64,000 nucleotides of DNA from Ectobius pallidus. Taxonomy: Eukaryota > Arthropoda > Insecta > Blattodea > Ectobiidae. Below, piece after piece: positions 54,456 to 64,000 of this stretch (the stretch's first letter is position 1; every line of letters begins with the position of its first letter). Both the position numbers and the translations under genes were made by a program. Location of the stretch: NCBI GenBank assembly GCA_964059195.1, contig CAXKWD010000007.1, forward strand, positions 55,961,620 through 56,025,619, in the 5' to 3' direction. The notes below the pieces were generated by a model. The model saw nothing but the letters and a program-made list of their open reading frames with translations. It had not been told where the DNA came from and searched no databases.

Positions 54456-55540
54456 CCCTAGTAGCACAGATCGTTGGGCCAATGTTGGGGAATGATCGCC
54501 ATGTTTCGTTGGTCAACGGTTATGAATGTCCGTCGGGGTTCCGTTGCCAAGGAGCGTTTTATCCAACCAACTGCCAACTGTAGCCAACCAATATACAACA
54601 AAATCCCAACAGTTGAGAGACACCTATTAGGTAATGGTGGAACTACTACGCAGCGCACCGCAGCGCAGAGACATCTGGCGGAAATACTAGAAGCACACAA
54701 AACTTAATTTTTTATTTTCCCTTTCATCCCTTTAATCATCCCTTTTCTCCTCTTATCCCTATTAACTCCCTCCTCTCCTTCACCCTACCTACCTATTCCT
54801 ATCGTATAAAATTCGCACCTATGGGGATTCGATCTCGGAACCGCTTGCGTTATAGTCTATCGCTTTAACCACTACGCTATTAGATCGTTGAAATAAAAAT
54901 CGAGAATTCTTCTAGCCTATTTACTACAGAGATGTGTAATACATGATAAATAGTAAGAAGTATATACATCTCGTATTTTGAATATTTGATGTGAATATAT
55001 GATAACGTTATTTTCAGAGAACAAATAAAGAGCCCTAATATTAATAGAAGTAAAAACACCATTCGGATTCTTGAACATATCAAGATGGCGAATAACTGTT
55101 GTATGACTTGTTTCTTCATCGTCTTCGTGATGACCCGAAGTACGCCGGAAATTGCCGAAGATTGGCAGGAAGAGGTGGAGCGAAGTAAATTTTTATCATG
55201 TAACGCGCGCAAAGAGCTCGAATAATTAATTAATTAAAACTGTTTTATTTTATAGGAAATGAAAATTTAACGCTTATAATGTTATTTCAACACTTTTTAA
55301 TTTTAACATAAATGCGATCACATTACAACGAGATTTATTGTTGGGCCAGCAATCATAAACCCAACGGTAGGGAGAGCCCTCGTTGGGTCAACGTCGTAAA
55401 CCCAACGGTAGGACTTGGCGCATGACGCAACGGAAACGTACATTGGGCTAACCGAGGAAATTACAACGAACGTTTTCCCAACATATCCCAACCATGCCAA
55501 CCAAATGCCTCTGTTAGGCCAACGAAGTGTGCTACTAGGG
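54456..55540. mobile_element. 1.08-kb TA-flanked element with GTTGG/CCAAC arrays
   Basis: TIRs CCCTAGTAGCACA...GTTGG at both ends and TA on both sides (54454-54455, 55541-55542). Many GTTGGG/CCCAAC words cluster within 150 bp of each end (for example TCGTTGGGCCAATGTTGGGG; two AAACCCAACGGTAGG units). No transposase frame. Family not identified. Confidence 0.8.
54800..54900 (-). repeat. tRNA-like sequence within the TA-flanked element
   Basis: Minus strand: TAGCGTAGTGGTTAAAGCGA (A box) and GAGATCGAATCCCCATAGG (B box) at about 30-bp spacing. The stems do not close as a tRNA. It is either a SINE inserted in the element or part of it. Confidence 0.6.
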
Positions 55541-56676
55541 TAGTTCATTTTAATTCAGGTTTATTGTAAACACCATATCAGTTTGTCTTGTAGCAGTAAA
55601 GAATTATTTTTTCTTTCTTTTTAAATTGCACATATTTTCTAGGGGCAATTAGATGGGCTCGCCAGTTCAGAAATGATTTTTTTTTTCGCTATGGGTGTCC
55701 AGGTTGTACACATTTACTTTTTTTTAGTAAGTTTGTTTTAAATTGTAAATTCATATATAACACACTGTCATCCGTTAAATTGCTTTTAGCAATGCATTAC
55801 TTTAAAAAAAAAACTAAATATAAGTAATAATGGAAAATGTATTGGTCATTGTTAAAAATTTTGTAATTTTTCACTATTTTTAGGTCATAAATGCATTTTT
55901 TATTTTGCGTTTTTCCACTGTTTTATGGTAATTAAATGCCTTGCTCTGATAATAATATACCACTTAAAAATACATTTTTTTGTCATTAGTATTTTTATTT
56001 ATTTTCTTTATTTTAAATTTTATCGCCACACTTATACACCTTTTCTATGGAATCCTTAATGGGTAACTATGAAACTTTGACATCTTAATTTTGGTTTACA
56101 AGGCCAATAATTTATTAAATTATTAAAACTAATTGAAACCTGCTTACTTTTAAAAGATCCATAAAACTTTCTATTCAGGCACTTTTTAAAGTACTTTCCA
56201 TTATCTACTTTTAAGAAATCTGATGTTCGATATAAATTTCTGTTAAAAGTCAGTCCTCTTATTAATGCAAATATTAATAAATGGCTACATCAAAGTTCCG
56301 TTCCAAGGAAATGTTCATTTATTTGTTATCAAAAGTTTCATGCAATTATCTTGAACAGTTTCTGAGAAAAAGGTACATAAGCATTGATAAATGTGGGGGG
56401 AAAGCGTTTAAAGTTACTTATTTTTGGTTTCGTTTTGCTGGACATTCAAAGGAGCACGGGAGAGTAGGCTACTGCATTACAGAAATGATGATTCGTCCAT
56501 ATATTCCTCGCAACCAACACCTAAAACAACAACCGGAATAAACAGACCATGTTTGTTTACACAACATTCTCAGCGTGAGGAGAAGCTCGTGTGGCCATGA
56601 GGACTGGAGACTTTCCGACGCGTTTTTTTCACGCAGAACCACAACATTAAAACAAGCCCGTGTGGCCTTAGGCTTA

Positions 56677-57460
56677 GAAGGCGTGCCAGAAGAAGACAGT
56701 GAAATCTCAACAGCTCCACAAAGGTCTAAGAAGGAAATAAAGAACATAAGGAAGAATAATAATGTGTCAGTTTATGCTGACAGAAGTGGGAGTGGTCTTG
56801 ATTCTAACAATGAACTCAAAAGTCACAAAGCAAATGGTCTAGAGTTCAAAATTATAGAAAAAGCGTTGCCAAGGTAATGGATGGAGGCGTAATTGAACAC
56901 AAAGAGGGATCAGATGTTGAATGGAAAAATGACGTTCAATACAACAAAAAACAAAGAGGAACATGATATGAAGCAGCAAGGTGGAGTGGTAGTAATAGGT
57001 GATTCAATAATAAAACACGTAAATCTGAAATCAGCTCAAGTAAAATCATACAGTGGAATTAGGGCGGAGCAGTTGGACAACTTGATAGCAAGTAATAACG
57101 CAGATATTCAGGGCTCTCCAAAAGTAATTGTTCTACACGTTGGTTCAAATAATGTGAAAAGTGCGAACTCTCCAGACAAGGTTATGGGTGAAGTTTATGG
57201 AGCAATCAGAAGTGTAAAAAACAAATTCACTAAATCAGTGGTGATAGTAAATGGAGTTGCAATGAGAAGAGATGTAATCATGAACTTTATAAACAGCATG
57301 AACGAAAGTAATTAGATGGGCCTGTCATTCTCAAAAATATATATTCGTGGACATAAATAAGAAACTGAACACAGAGTACATTGGGAAAGATGGTGTACAC
57401 TTAAATAGGAAAGGTTCATTTACACTAGGAAACATTATCGCTACTTTAGTGAATTTACGT
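56677..57460 (+). pseudogene. LINE ORF1 with SGNH-esterase domain
   Basis: After a Glu/Lys-rich linker, the frame from 56893 gives GGVVVIGDSIIKHVNLKSAQ (block I, GDS), RAEQLDNLI and VIVLHVGSNNVKSA (G.N block). After a frame change at about 57315 it gives GKDGVHLNRKGSF (D..H block). GDS...GxN...DGxH is the SGNH-hydrolase signature carried by ORF1 of CR1-group LINEs. Catalytic Ser, Gly, Asn, Asp and His are all recognisable, but the frame is broken. Confidence 0.8.
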
Positions 57461-57719
57461 TTAAAGCAGGAGAGTTGAACAAAAGGAGAGTAGATGCATT
57501 AGGTTTAAAAATTCGGGAAGATAACATGATAAGTGAAGGTAAGGGTCCAAGCAAAAACAAAAGTGTTCAGTACAAAGCAATTCAAAACAATAATAAGGGA
57601 TCAAAAAAAGGTTAGAATCAGGCCCAAGTAAAGGTATATATATATATGTATGTATAAAAAGATAAATTAATCATCTATAATCAAAAAGTTCAATATATAT
57701 CAAATAAAAGAGTAGAAAT

Positions 57720-58975
57720 TGAAAGAAATTTACTAGACATTCAACCAAACAGCCATCTTTAAGGAACATGGTTTAAAATCTGATGAAATGGAAGAGAACG
57801 AATATAATGACTAAACTTTGGACTTTTAGGTCGCTAAAAATTCTGTTTTAGGTACCTAAAATAGGCTCTAAAAATTGGAAAATAGGTTCTAAAAATCGTA
57901 AAATAGTCTCTTTTAAAATCGTTAAGTTACCAATATTCTGAAATATCTCAATTGCAATGCAGAATATTATATTTATTGAAGTCACCATTAATCAATAATC
58001 ACGATAAATCACAGATATAGGCCTTTGGTACACAAAGTTAAATAGACCTATTACTAGGGCCTGTATTAATACCATAACAGTGAAAACCTAATCTCTGCAC
58101 CCAGAAGCTATGCTCGCTAGCATATTCAACCCCTTATATCCATCAGTGATTCAGAGAACTACTTTTTTTTTTGTTACCGGATGTGGGAGCCGGGAGAAAA
58201 ACGCTACATTTTCTTGAAAATTCCAAGGAATTTTTCTACTGAAGACGAAACATTCCTTACTATTTAACCAAGTCACAAATGTGTCATGTACTGCACATTC
58301 CGAGCTAAAAATTTAGTATGAACTGAAAATAAATGCTAGAATGTATAACAAAAAAATAACTTATTTTGAATTTTAGAGGAAAAACAAGCAAAAAGGCAAT
58401 ACTAGGCTCTAACGTAAAAATAGGCTGTTTTAGGTCCTATAAAAGTATCAGTTTTAGGCATAGACACTTATGAAACATGCATATAAAAGTTTTCGTCCAT
58501 ATATCACTTAAGGTTTAAAATAGGTTTTTACCTAAAATCCGAAGTCTAATAATGACTATAAGCTAGCATCAAGTTACTGTAGAGATAAACATAACAGTGG
58601 TGGGGTTGCTATCTATGTGAATAGTGGTGTAAAATGGAAATAAAAAAAGTTGTCAGGAATTCTGTTTAGAGTTATGCTGTGAGCTTGCAATTACAGAAAT
58701 CAAAACATAAAATAAAAACCTTAAGGTCATAGGCATGTATAGACCACCAAATGGAAATAAAAAAATATTCCTGAAAAACTTTGAAAAAATGTTAAATTGC
58801 ATAAATAAAAATATTATAATAACAGCAGGTGACATAAACATAGCTTAAATAAGAGAAAATAACCATAACAAATTATTAATAGATCTATTATATAGACATA
58901 AGCTTACATTAGTCAAAACTGAACCAAATATGGTAATGAAAATTCACCCACTTGCATAGATCATACATATACTAA
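57720..58975 (+). pseudogene. LINE APE endonuclease remnant, split by hAT
   Basis: Left of the hAT: QTAIFKEHGLKSDEMEENEY (E-H-L-K strand). Right of it: SSYCRDKHNSGGVAIYVNSG, IGMYRPPNGNK and SPTCIDHTYTN in several frames. The last is the S/T-x-IDH catalytic His motif. Multiple stops and shifts. Confidence 0.72.
57812..58548. mobile_element. hAT-type MITE with perfect 8-bp TSD
   Basis: 737 bp. Ends TAAACTTTGGACTTTTAGG and inverse TAGACTTCGGATTTTAGG. ATAATGAC on both sides (57804-57811, 58549-58556). Subterminal TTTTAGGT/CTAAAA units repeat many times inside both ends. No transposase. Confidence 0.92.
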
Positions 58976-59027
58976 TGTACGAGGGATAATCAAATGAAAA
59001 CAATGTCAAGACAAACAATTTGTAATA

Positions 59028-59510
59028 ATTAATGAGATGAAGTACCTTGGTATCCACTTTGACAGCACAGTAACATTTGAAAAGCACATAGGACACTTAA
59101 CTGAAAAGGCCGCCATGCTAATTCATTCGCTTAGCAGAACTGCGAGACTAAAGTGGCGCCAGGCCACAGAGCCCTGAAAACTATTTATGAAGGTGCTATA
59201 AACCCATTATTAACCTATGGAGCACCATTATGGGAGGGGCAATAAAGAAGGAAAGGAATATAAATAAACTTCGCAGTGTAAAGACTGATAAATATCAAAA
59301 TAGCTATAGGCTACCAAACCATTTTATTTGAAGCATCATGTGATGACAGGGGTACAACTCACTGAGTTTATAATAGGCAAGAAGGTGCAAATCTACAAAA
59401 TAAAGCAAGGACAAGGAAGAGATGGGCATGAGTATGATCTACCTCTGCTCGCCAAGCACTGGCCTCACCCAGCAAATCAAATGAAGATGTATTGGAGTAC
59501 ATTGCTTGAT
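59028..59510 (+). pseudogene. LINE (R1/I-like) RT thumb region
   Basis: NEMKYLGIHFDSTVTFEKHI, LTEKAAMLIHSLSRTARLKW, ALKTIYEGAINPLLTYGAPL and then LPLLAKHWPHPANQ. MKYLG...F..H, Y.GA..PLL.YGAP.W and L....WPHPA are post-catalytic motifs of R1/I-type LINEs with a downstream RNase H. Several frame changes. Confidence 0.75.
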
Positions 59511-59544
59511 CATAAGAAAAGAAAAAGAAAGAAAGGAAAAAACA

Positions 59545-59625
59545 AACAAACAAACAAACAAACAAAGATACACATACAAACAAACACACATACACATATT
59601 CACATAATATATGCACACACATTAT
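59545..59625. repeat. (CAAA)n and (CA)n-rich tract
   Basis: Six AACA units followed by ACACATACACATA sequence. Confidence 0.9.
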
Positions 59626-60120
59626 ACATTATACCAATAAAAAATAAATTCTTGAACTTGATGTTTCCAATTCAGTTAATTTTTGCAACATTTGTTTAAC
59701 TAATTAAAAGGATAGAAAATATAGAGTTTTAGATTTTTTAAGCAATCCGTTTTTGAGTTATTAAAAAAAAAGGAAAAATTGCATAATTTTTGCCATGTTT
59801 CAAAAAATTCAAATGGCTCTAACTTAAAAAATATTTGAGCTAGAGAGATGGAACTTACGTCATTGTATTCAGATTTTCATAGGCTTTAATATGATACATA
59901 ACTTGGCTATATTATATAATATGTTGTAACATATTTTTCAATTTAAAAAAAGAAAAATTAATATAAAAAAATGGAAATTTAAATTTTAAAAAATATAATG
60001 AATTGGATTCATAAACTTTTGGAGAGCATGGTTGCAATTAATACCAGCCATACATCTAAACATACAATGACACACTCTAGATACAATTACACACATTAAA
60101 TAACACATTCAAGCTATCTA

Positions 60121-60605
60121 CAGTGAGTCTCAGCCAGATTGCACCCGTTTGCCGTGCGCCGTGCTTCTCTTGTGATGACTCAACACTACCCACGTCGCGG
60201 CCAGCTGTGTCCCCGCAGACAAGTCAACAGCCTGCAGTTGAGCATTGTTCTCGTGTTGTACAGACGTGAAAGTGTTATTCTGTAGTTGTCACAACTAAAA
60301 GAAAACATTAGGATAGAGATAAACTCAATAATAATGGAAGAACAATTAATGCGTATTAATCGGAATTTCCTATCACGATGCCAAAAATGTGTGGATGTAG
60401 AAGGAGGACACTTCCCGCATCTCCAGTAATAAGGTAGGTACCTATTTTCGTTATTTTCAAACTTATTTCATTTATTTTCATTGTTACGAACGGACAAGTC
60501 AGTCAACTGCCGGGCAGTTCCTTTGCCGCATACCGGGGATATGAGCGTACTCTGTGGGGAACCCAACGCATGGCGCGGTGGGTGCAATCTGTCTGAGACT
60601 CACTG
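60121..60605. mobile_element. Mariner deletion derivative, 485 bp
   Basis: TIRs CAGTGAGTCTCAGCCAGATT plus GCACCC and the inverse of CAGTGAGTCTCAGACAGATT, with TA on both sides (60119-60120, 60606-60607). It retains the last 31 codons of a transposase (60334-60429) directly before the right TIR. Much higher GC than the flanks. Inserted in an R1-like LINE relic between RT and RNase H. Confidence 0.88.
60334..60429 (+). pseudogene. Transposase C-terminal remnant
   Basis: MEEQLMRINRNFLSRCQKCV then DVEGGHFPHLQ and a stop. The R-FL-RCQKC---G-HF ending matches that at 10628. Because it lies within intact TIRs it is the surviving 3' end of an internally deleted element. A start codon here is incidental. 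Confidence 0.72.
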
Positions 60606-60799
60606 TACATACCAATAGCCTATCAGTTAATAATTAAAAAATCTCTGCCCATTCAAAACTATAGCATATAAAAATATTCACAAACATAACTACATAATAT
60701 TACACATTCTTATCACATACCCTATTCAATATATATTTTTAAAAATTTTGTCGTTAGCAGGAAACGTTTCAAAGGTTTCTGCAGGTAAGTCATCCTCTA

Positions 60800-60892
60800 C
60801 ATACAAGCATATACATACACACACACTTACATATATACATACACACAAATTCACATTATACATAAACATACATACACACATATACATATACA
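60800..60892. repeat. (CATA)n/(CA)n-rich tract
   Basis: Degenerate ATACATACACACA units. Confidence 0.85.
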
Positions 60893-60934
60893 CCCTGGAA
60901 ATCACAGAAAGACAGAGAGCACAGAATACACACT

Positions 60935-61470
60935 TGAAATCTATATACAGATGGTAGCAAGGCAGATTCCAGAGTTGGTGGTGGAATAGCAATATTCATG
61001 GAAGAGGGCCTCACTTACCAAATGCAATACAAACTCCAATCTGGCTGAGCAAATAGCCATCCTCAAGGCACTGGAAAAAATAGAATCCTACAAAAATCTA
61101 CACACCAGGTAAAAAAGAGCTCTAATCTACACTGATAGCAGAATACCTCTGGACTCACTGAAGAATGCAAGAAACCATAATATCATCATAGAAAACATCA
61201 GACAAAAGAAGAGGATACTGAAGAACCACAACTGGACCATTCACTACTCCTGGGTAAAGGCTCATGTCGGCAACGACCTAGCATACTATCTCGCAAGAGC
61301 AGCAACAAGGAATGACAACCTACAAGCATGCTACCAGAAAATACTGGAAAATGATCTGCTATGAGAACTTCAAGAAAACTGTGTATGTTAGTGAAGTGGA
61401 AAGAGAGTAGCAGGAAACAACAAAGAGCGAAACTATTAAATTTGTACATTAAATGGAAACAATGCATGTA
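60935..61470 (+). pseudogene. LINE RNase H domain and C-terminus
   Basis: YTDGSKADSRVGGGIAIF (first Asp), AEQIAILKALEKIES (Glu helix), LIYTDSRIPLDSL (second Asp) and HYSWVKAHVGNDLAYYLARA (H-x-G-N motif) are all in plausible order. Stops and shifts interrupt them. RNase H downstream of RT marks I/R1-group LINEs, so this belongs with 59028-59510. The mariner derivative and simple repeats separate the two. Confidence 0.78.
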
Positions 61471-61524
61471 GTGTTACTACCATTGTAATGGAGGATGCAG
61501 TAATAAAGTTATTAAAAAAATATG

Positions 61525-61612
61525 TACACACACATAAACAAATATACACACACATACACTCACATGCATATGCATACACAAGCATACAAACACACATACA
61601 TGCATGCAGACA
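61525..61612. repeat. (CA)n-rich tract
   Basis: ACACACATA/CATGCATA units after the RNase H LINE end, possibly its 3' tail. Confidence 0.85.
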
Positions 61613-63150
61613 TGTTTCTGAAAATAGTAATTTTAGATTCAGGGGACCTCAAATGTTAAAAATTCATCTTCAAATATGGGGATCGAAAACAATACTTCCT
61701 CTACCAATAGTACGGGCAGAAGTAATAAATGGCAAAATATATAACAAAATAACTAAAAACTTAATGAAATAAGGCAAAATGTTCACTGAAATTAGGTGCG
61801 TCTAATCATCACCAACTAGCAACATGGTTTGCTTTCCACCCTGGACAAATTTTCCTTTATAAAATATAATGAAAACATTTTCACTGAGATAAAACAATAA
61901 CATAATATTGATAACTGAAAAAGTACCATTAGCGATTTAACATGAGGGTAGGTGCAAGATGCTGGGAGTTGCTTGAAATTGAAAACTGCTTGGAAGTAGT
62001 TACATTCATATTTAACATCTGGAAATGTCACCAATAGCATTTTGAAGTATAATTCACTTCTCTGATTTCATATTTTCCTATTTTATAATTAAATTTATAA
62101 TAGCTATGACAAAGATACGAATACACAAGGCACTTGAGAATTTTCAATTTATTGAGATTGAGAAAACACCATCCTTAGTCTGGTGGTTAAGGAACAAAAA
62201 TGTGACGAACTATACATTTTTACTTTAAAACGTCCTACTTCGCACACATCTTCCTTGACCCCTGTGGAGTATTTTTGGAAGGAGCGCCATCGCAAATTTT
62301 GCGGCGGAGGGGGAGAGGGGGGGTTCAAAATGGCGGCTGCACTCACTTACTAAATTGCCTCTAGCTCCTATACCCATGATCCGATTTCAATGTTCTTTTT
62401 TTAAAATTAAAGTTAAAACTAAGTGGTATAAGATACTGCAATGATATTTTAGATAAGTAAAGTTTAAAAAGTTAAAAATGATAAAACATGTTTTTCTTTT
62501 TGCTTTTATTTTTATCACAGTTTTTCAGCAAGTGAGTTTTCGTAATTCTTTCTCAAATAAAAAAGAAAGTACGTTTCTTAAGCTTTAATTTGATACCATA
62601 AAGCACCCAGTTCCATGTATAATTAAGCCCACTGCGGCCGTAGAAGGATACAGGTACAATGGCACGGCTTGTTTTCGGCCATGAGTCTCCAAGCCTACTG
62701 CTACCAAAGCATGTTAAATCGGCCTGCCTACAGCAAAACGTGGTTCGGAACAGATCGTTATGCGTGTGTTGGTAGTATCCTATTGTTATAAAATTATATG
62801 TGTTTTACGTCCTAGCGTTCTACAAATACGCCCATACTAGTAAATTGTTATTACAGTATGTGCTGCTGAGCTGCACTTTTCTAAGGACAAGGATATGTTT
62901 TCATTACGGTAAGGTTAGTCTCAACTAATGGAAGCATTTATGTCAAAAATCATGTTCAATCCATGGAATTGCTAATTTTTATAACTTCAAATGTTGAAAC
63001 ATAAAATTTTCGCTTATACGTTTAACGCCCGCTTAAAGGAAAAGTAAACTAAAAATTCAGTATCATTTTCTTCGTACAGATTGAAAGAAAATGTTTTTAA
63101 GAAATGATATTCACTGTTAGAAATGTTTTATACCTTCACATTTAATCACA
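61613..63150. other. Unassigned sequence before the THAP gene
   Basis: AT-rich with two GC-richer patches (62275-62340, with a GGAGGGGGAGAGGGGGGG run, and 62635-62760). No exon of RME-8 and no termini were recognised. Confidence 0.4.
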
Positions 63151-63169
63151 AAACGAATATGTTTATTGT

Positions 63170-63200
63170 AACGCGGTGGGCGCGTGACGTCACGCTTGAC
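63170..63200 (+). promoter_or_regulatory. CRE-like palindrome upstream of the THAP gene
   Basis: GTGACGTCAC (63184-63193) in a CpG-rich 30-bp patch, about 100 bp before the THAP start. TGACGTCA is the consensus CREB/ATF site. The same decamer occurs in the right terminal repeat of the 25645-29589 element (near 29519). Role inferred only. Confidence 0.4.
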
Positions 63201-63288
63201 GAGTGCTTGACTCAGTCTCGCCCGGTGAAAGACACTTCACAGCATTCTGTCTACTGTTACAGTTTTTTAGTGAGTATCTGTTCAAACA

Positions 63289-63772
63289 ATGGTTTATTGT
63301 TGTGTTGTGGGGTGTACATACTCATCGTCGAAGAGTGATAACACACTTAAAATATCTTTCCATCGATTTCCCAACAGAGATAAGTCACCCGAACGTTATA
63401 AGCAATGGCTGATAAAAATGAAAAGAGAAAAATTTGTTCCTAGTAAATACAGTACGGTTTGTTCACAACATTTTGAAGGAAATGATACCGAGCTTTTGGT
63501 ACAGTTACGAAAACAGTTAACTGGAGAAACCCCGCAATCTGTTTAAAAAAGAAGTGCCATCACTTCTTTTGCGTGGGAAATCTGAAACACCGCCAATGAA
63601 GAAAAGAAAATCGTCGTACTTGAGGAAGAAGGAAATGAGAGAGTTGTTGCAAGATTCGAACAGTAATCCATCAGTATCCGGGAATGGACAAATCATGAAT
63701 GTGGAATCTAGTATTTATGACGAAAATTCAGTTTCTAACAGCGTAGGCGCTCAGTATGAACTAGGAAATTAA
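63289..63772 (+). pseudogene. THAP zinc-finger protein, N-terminal part, frameshifted
   Basis: The frame from 63289 begins MVYCCVVGC (Cys pair), then SFHRFPNRDKSPERYKQWL, KFVPSKYSTVCSQHFEGND (second Cys and His). This is the C2CH THAP DNA-binding fold with the conserved Pro-free F-x-x-F and W. The expected AVPxxF box occurs in the other frame as LFKKEVPSLLLRGKSE (about 63539 on), continuing to a stop at 63770-63772 after KSSYLRKKEMRELLQ. One shift lies between about 63490 and 63540. THAP domains start P-element-like transposases as well as host regulators. The rest lies beyond or downstream, in decayed sequence to 64000. Transposon origin is favoured here. Confidence 0.75.
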
Positions 63773-64000
63773 ACTTATGTCAATGTTTGCTCAGATTCAT
63801 TGAATGTTTCTTCTAGAAATTGTGATTTAGATAGCTCTTTTAGCATTTCAGACATTTCTAATACCGCAAAAGATTATTCTGAATCTGAAAGTGACTCTGT
63901 TCGTATCTTGAAAAATATTTTGTTTTTTAACTGCATCAGCTCTAAGTTCTCTTATAACTGATAACGACTGGCAACTAGTGTATCTTTATTTATAATAACG

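Larger units (their letters stand above)
54107..55948. mobile_element. hAT-like element nested in the Harbinger
   Basis: Starts TAGGGCAAGGCAATTGATG and ends with the inverse CAGAGCAAGGCATTTAATT. Flanked by GTAATAAT (54099-54106) and ATAATAAT (55949-55956), an 8-bp TSD with one change. Both inner flanks repeat TTTTAGGTC/CATTTTCGG-type units. Without its own insertion it is about 757 bp. Confidence 0.75.
53500..56673. mobile_element. PIF/Harbinger-like element, 3.2 kb
   Basis: TIRs GCCTAAGGCCACACGGGCTT (24 bp in all, perfect) and TTA on both sides (53497-53499, 56674-56676), restoring LINE ORF1 when removed. It contains a broken MADF-type gene near the left end and a complete nested hAT element. 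No DDE transposase remains. TTA duplication and an accessory MADF/Myb protein are features of PIF/Harbinger. Confidence 0.88.
52756..58975 (+). mobile_element. CR1/L2-like LINE relic, host of nested insertions
   Basis: ORF1 text starts before 53497, is cut by the Harbinger element (53500-56673), resumes at 56677 (EGVPEEDSEISTAPQRSKKE), and runs into the SGNH domain. The endonuclease starts near 57720, is cut by the hAT element (57812-58548), and resumes with SSYCRDKHNSGGVAIYVNSG. Removing the insertions rejoins the frames, so all belong to one copy. RT of this copy was not found; the next RT (59028) looks like another clade. Confidence 0.8.

Noticed and set aside
61198..61467. Minus-strand 89-codon frame rich in Ser and Leu
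   Set aside because: Antisense to the RNase H remnant of the LINE at 60935-61470.

Overview
This is a eukaryotic, AT-rich window that is almost entirely transposable-element sequence. It reads as an insect genome with large introns. LINE, mariner, PIF/Harbinger, hAT and tRNA-SINE families of this kind are common in big polyneopteran genomes such as cockroaches and termites. That placement is inferred from repeat content and is not proven.

One conserved host gene is visible, on the minus strand. Five exons (51772-52026, 45945-46127, 31961-32140, 12587-13101, 7303-7423) join with matching phases and canonical splice sites. They encode 418 residues of RME-8/DNAJC13, the endosomal J-domain protein, from an armadillo-like part through an IWN repeat into the GYF-like domain. 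The J domain and the C-terminal part are not in the window. The four introns (5.6, 13.8, 18.9 and 5.2 kb) hold most of the mobile DNA.

Layout. 0-7 kb: hAT transposase remnant, two LINE ORF1 fragments (one with a 2A-like motif), a LINE RT tail and a Penelope GIY-YIG fragment. 7.4-12.5 kb: LINE tail, mariner fragment, and a SINE split by an inverted-repeat element that itself holds a PIF-like MITE. 13.1-31.9 kb: a LINE with a 15-bp TSD and an internal MITE; a TIR element with a nested hAT MITE; a CR1/jockey-like LINE; and a plus-strand LINE (24.3-31.8 kb) broken by a truncated LINE, a 3.9-kb long-TIR element and a fold-back mariner. 32.1-45.9 kb: SINEs, TIR elements, a Tc1 pseudogene, an apparently intact Ty3/gypsy element with 289-bp LTRs that look identical (37607-42868), and a TIR element with an unassigned conserved ORF. 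46.1-51.8 kb: inverted repeats, a LINE fragment and a 1.1-kb TIR element. 52.1-61.5 kb: a LINE relic holding a Harbinger element, which holds a hAT, which holds a TA-flanked element; then an RNase H LINE relic and a mariner deletion derivative. 63.3 kb to the end: a THAP-domain gene fragment.

Apart from the RME-8 exons, the gypsy gag-pol and perhaps one LINE ORF1, every coding stretch is broken. Several TSDs and empty sites can be read by eye and give a relative order of insertion. All family names come from protein motifs recognised by eye. No database search was run.
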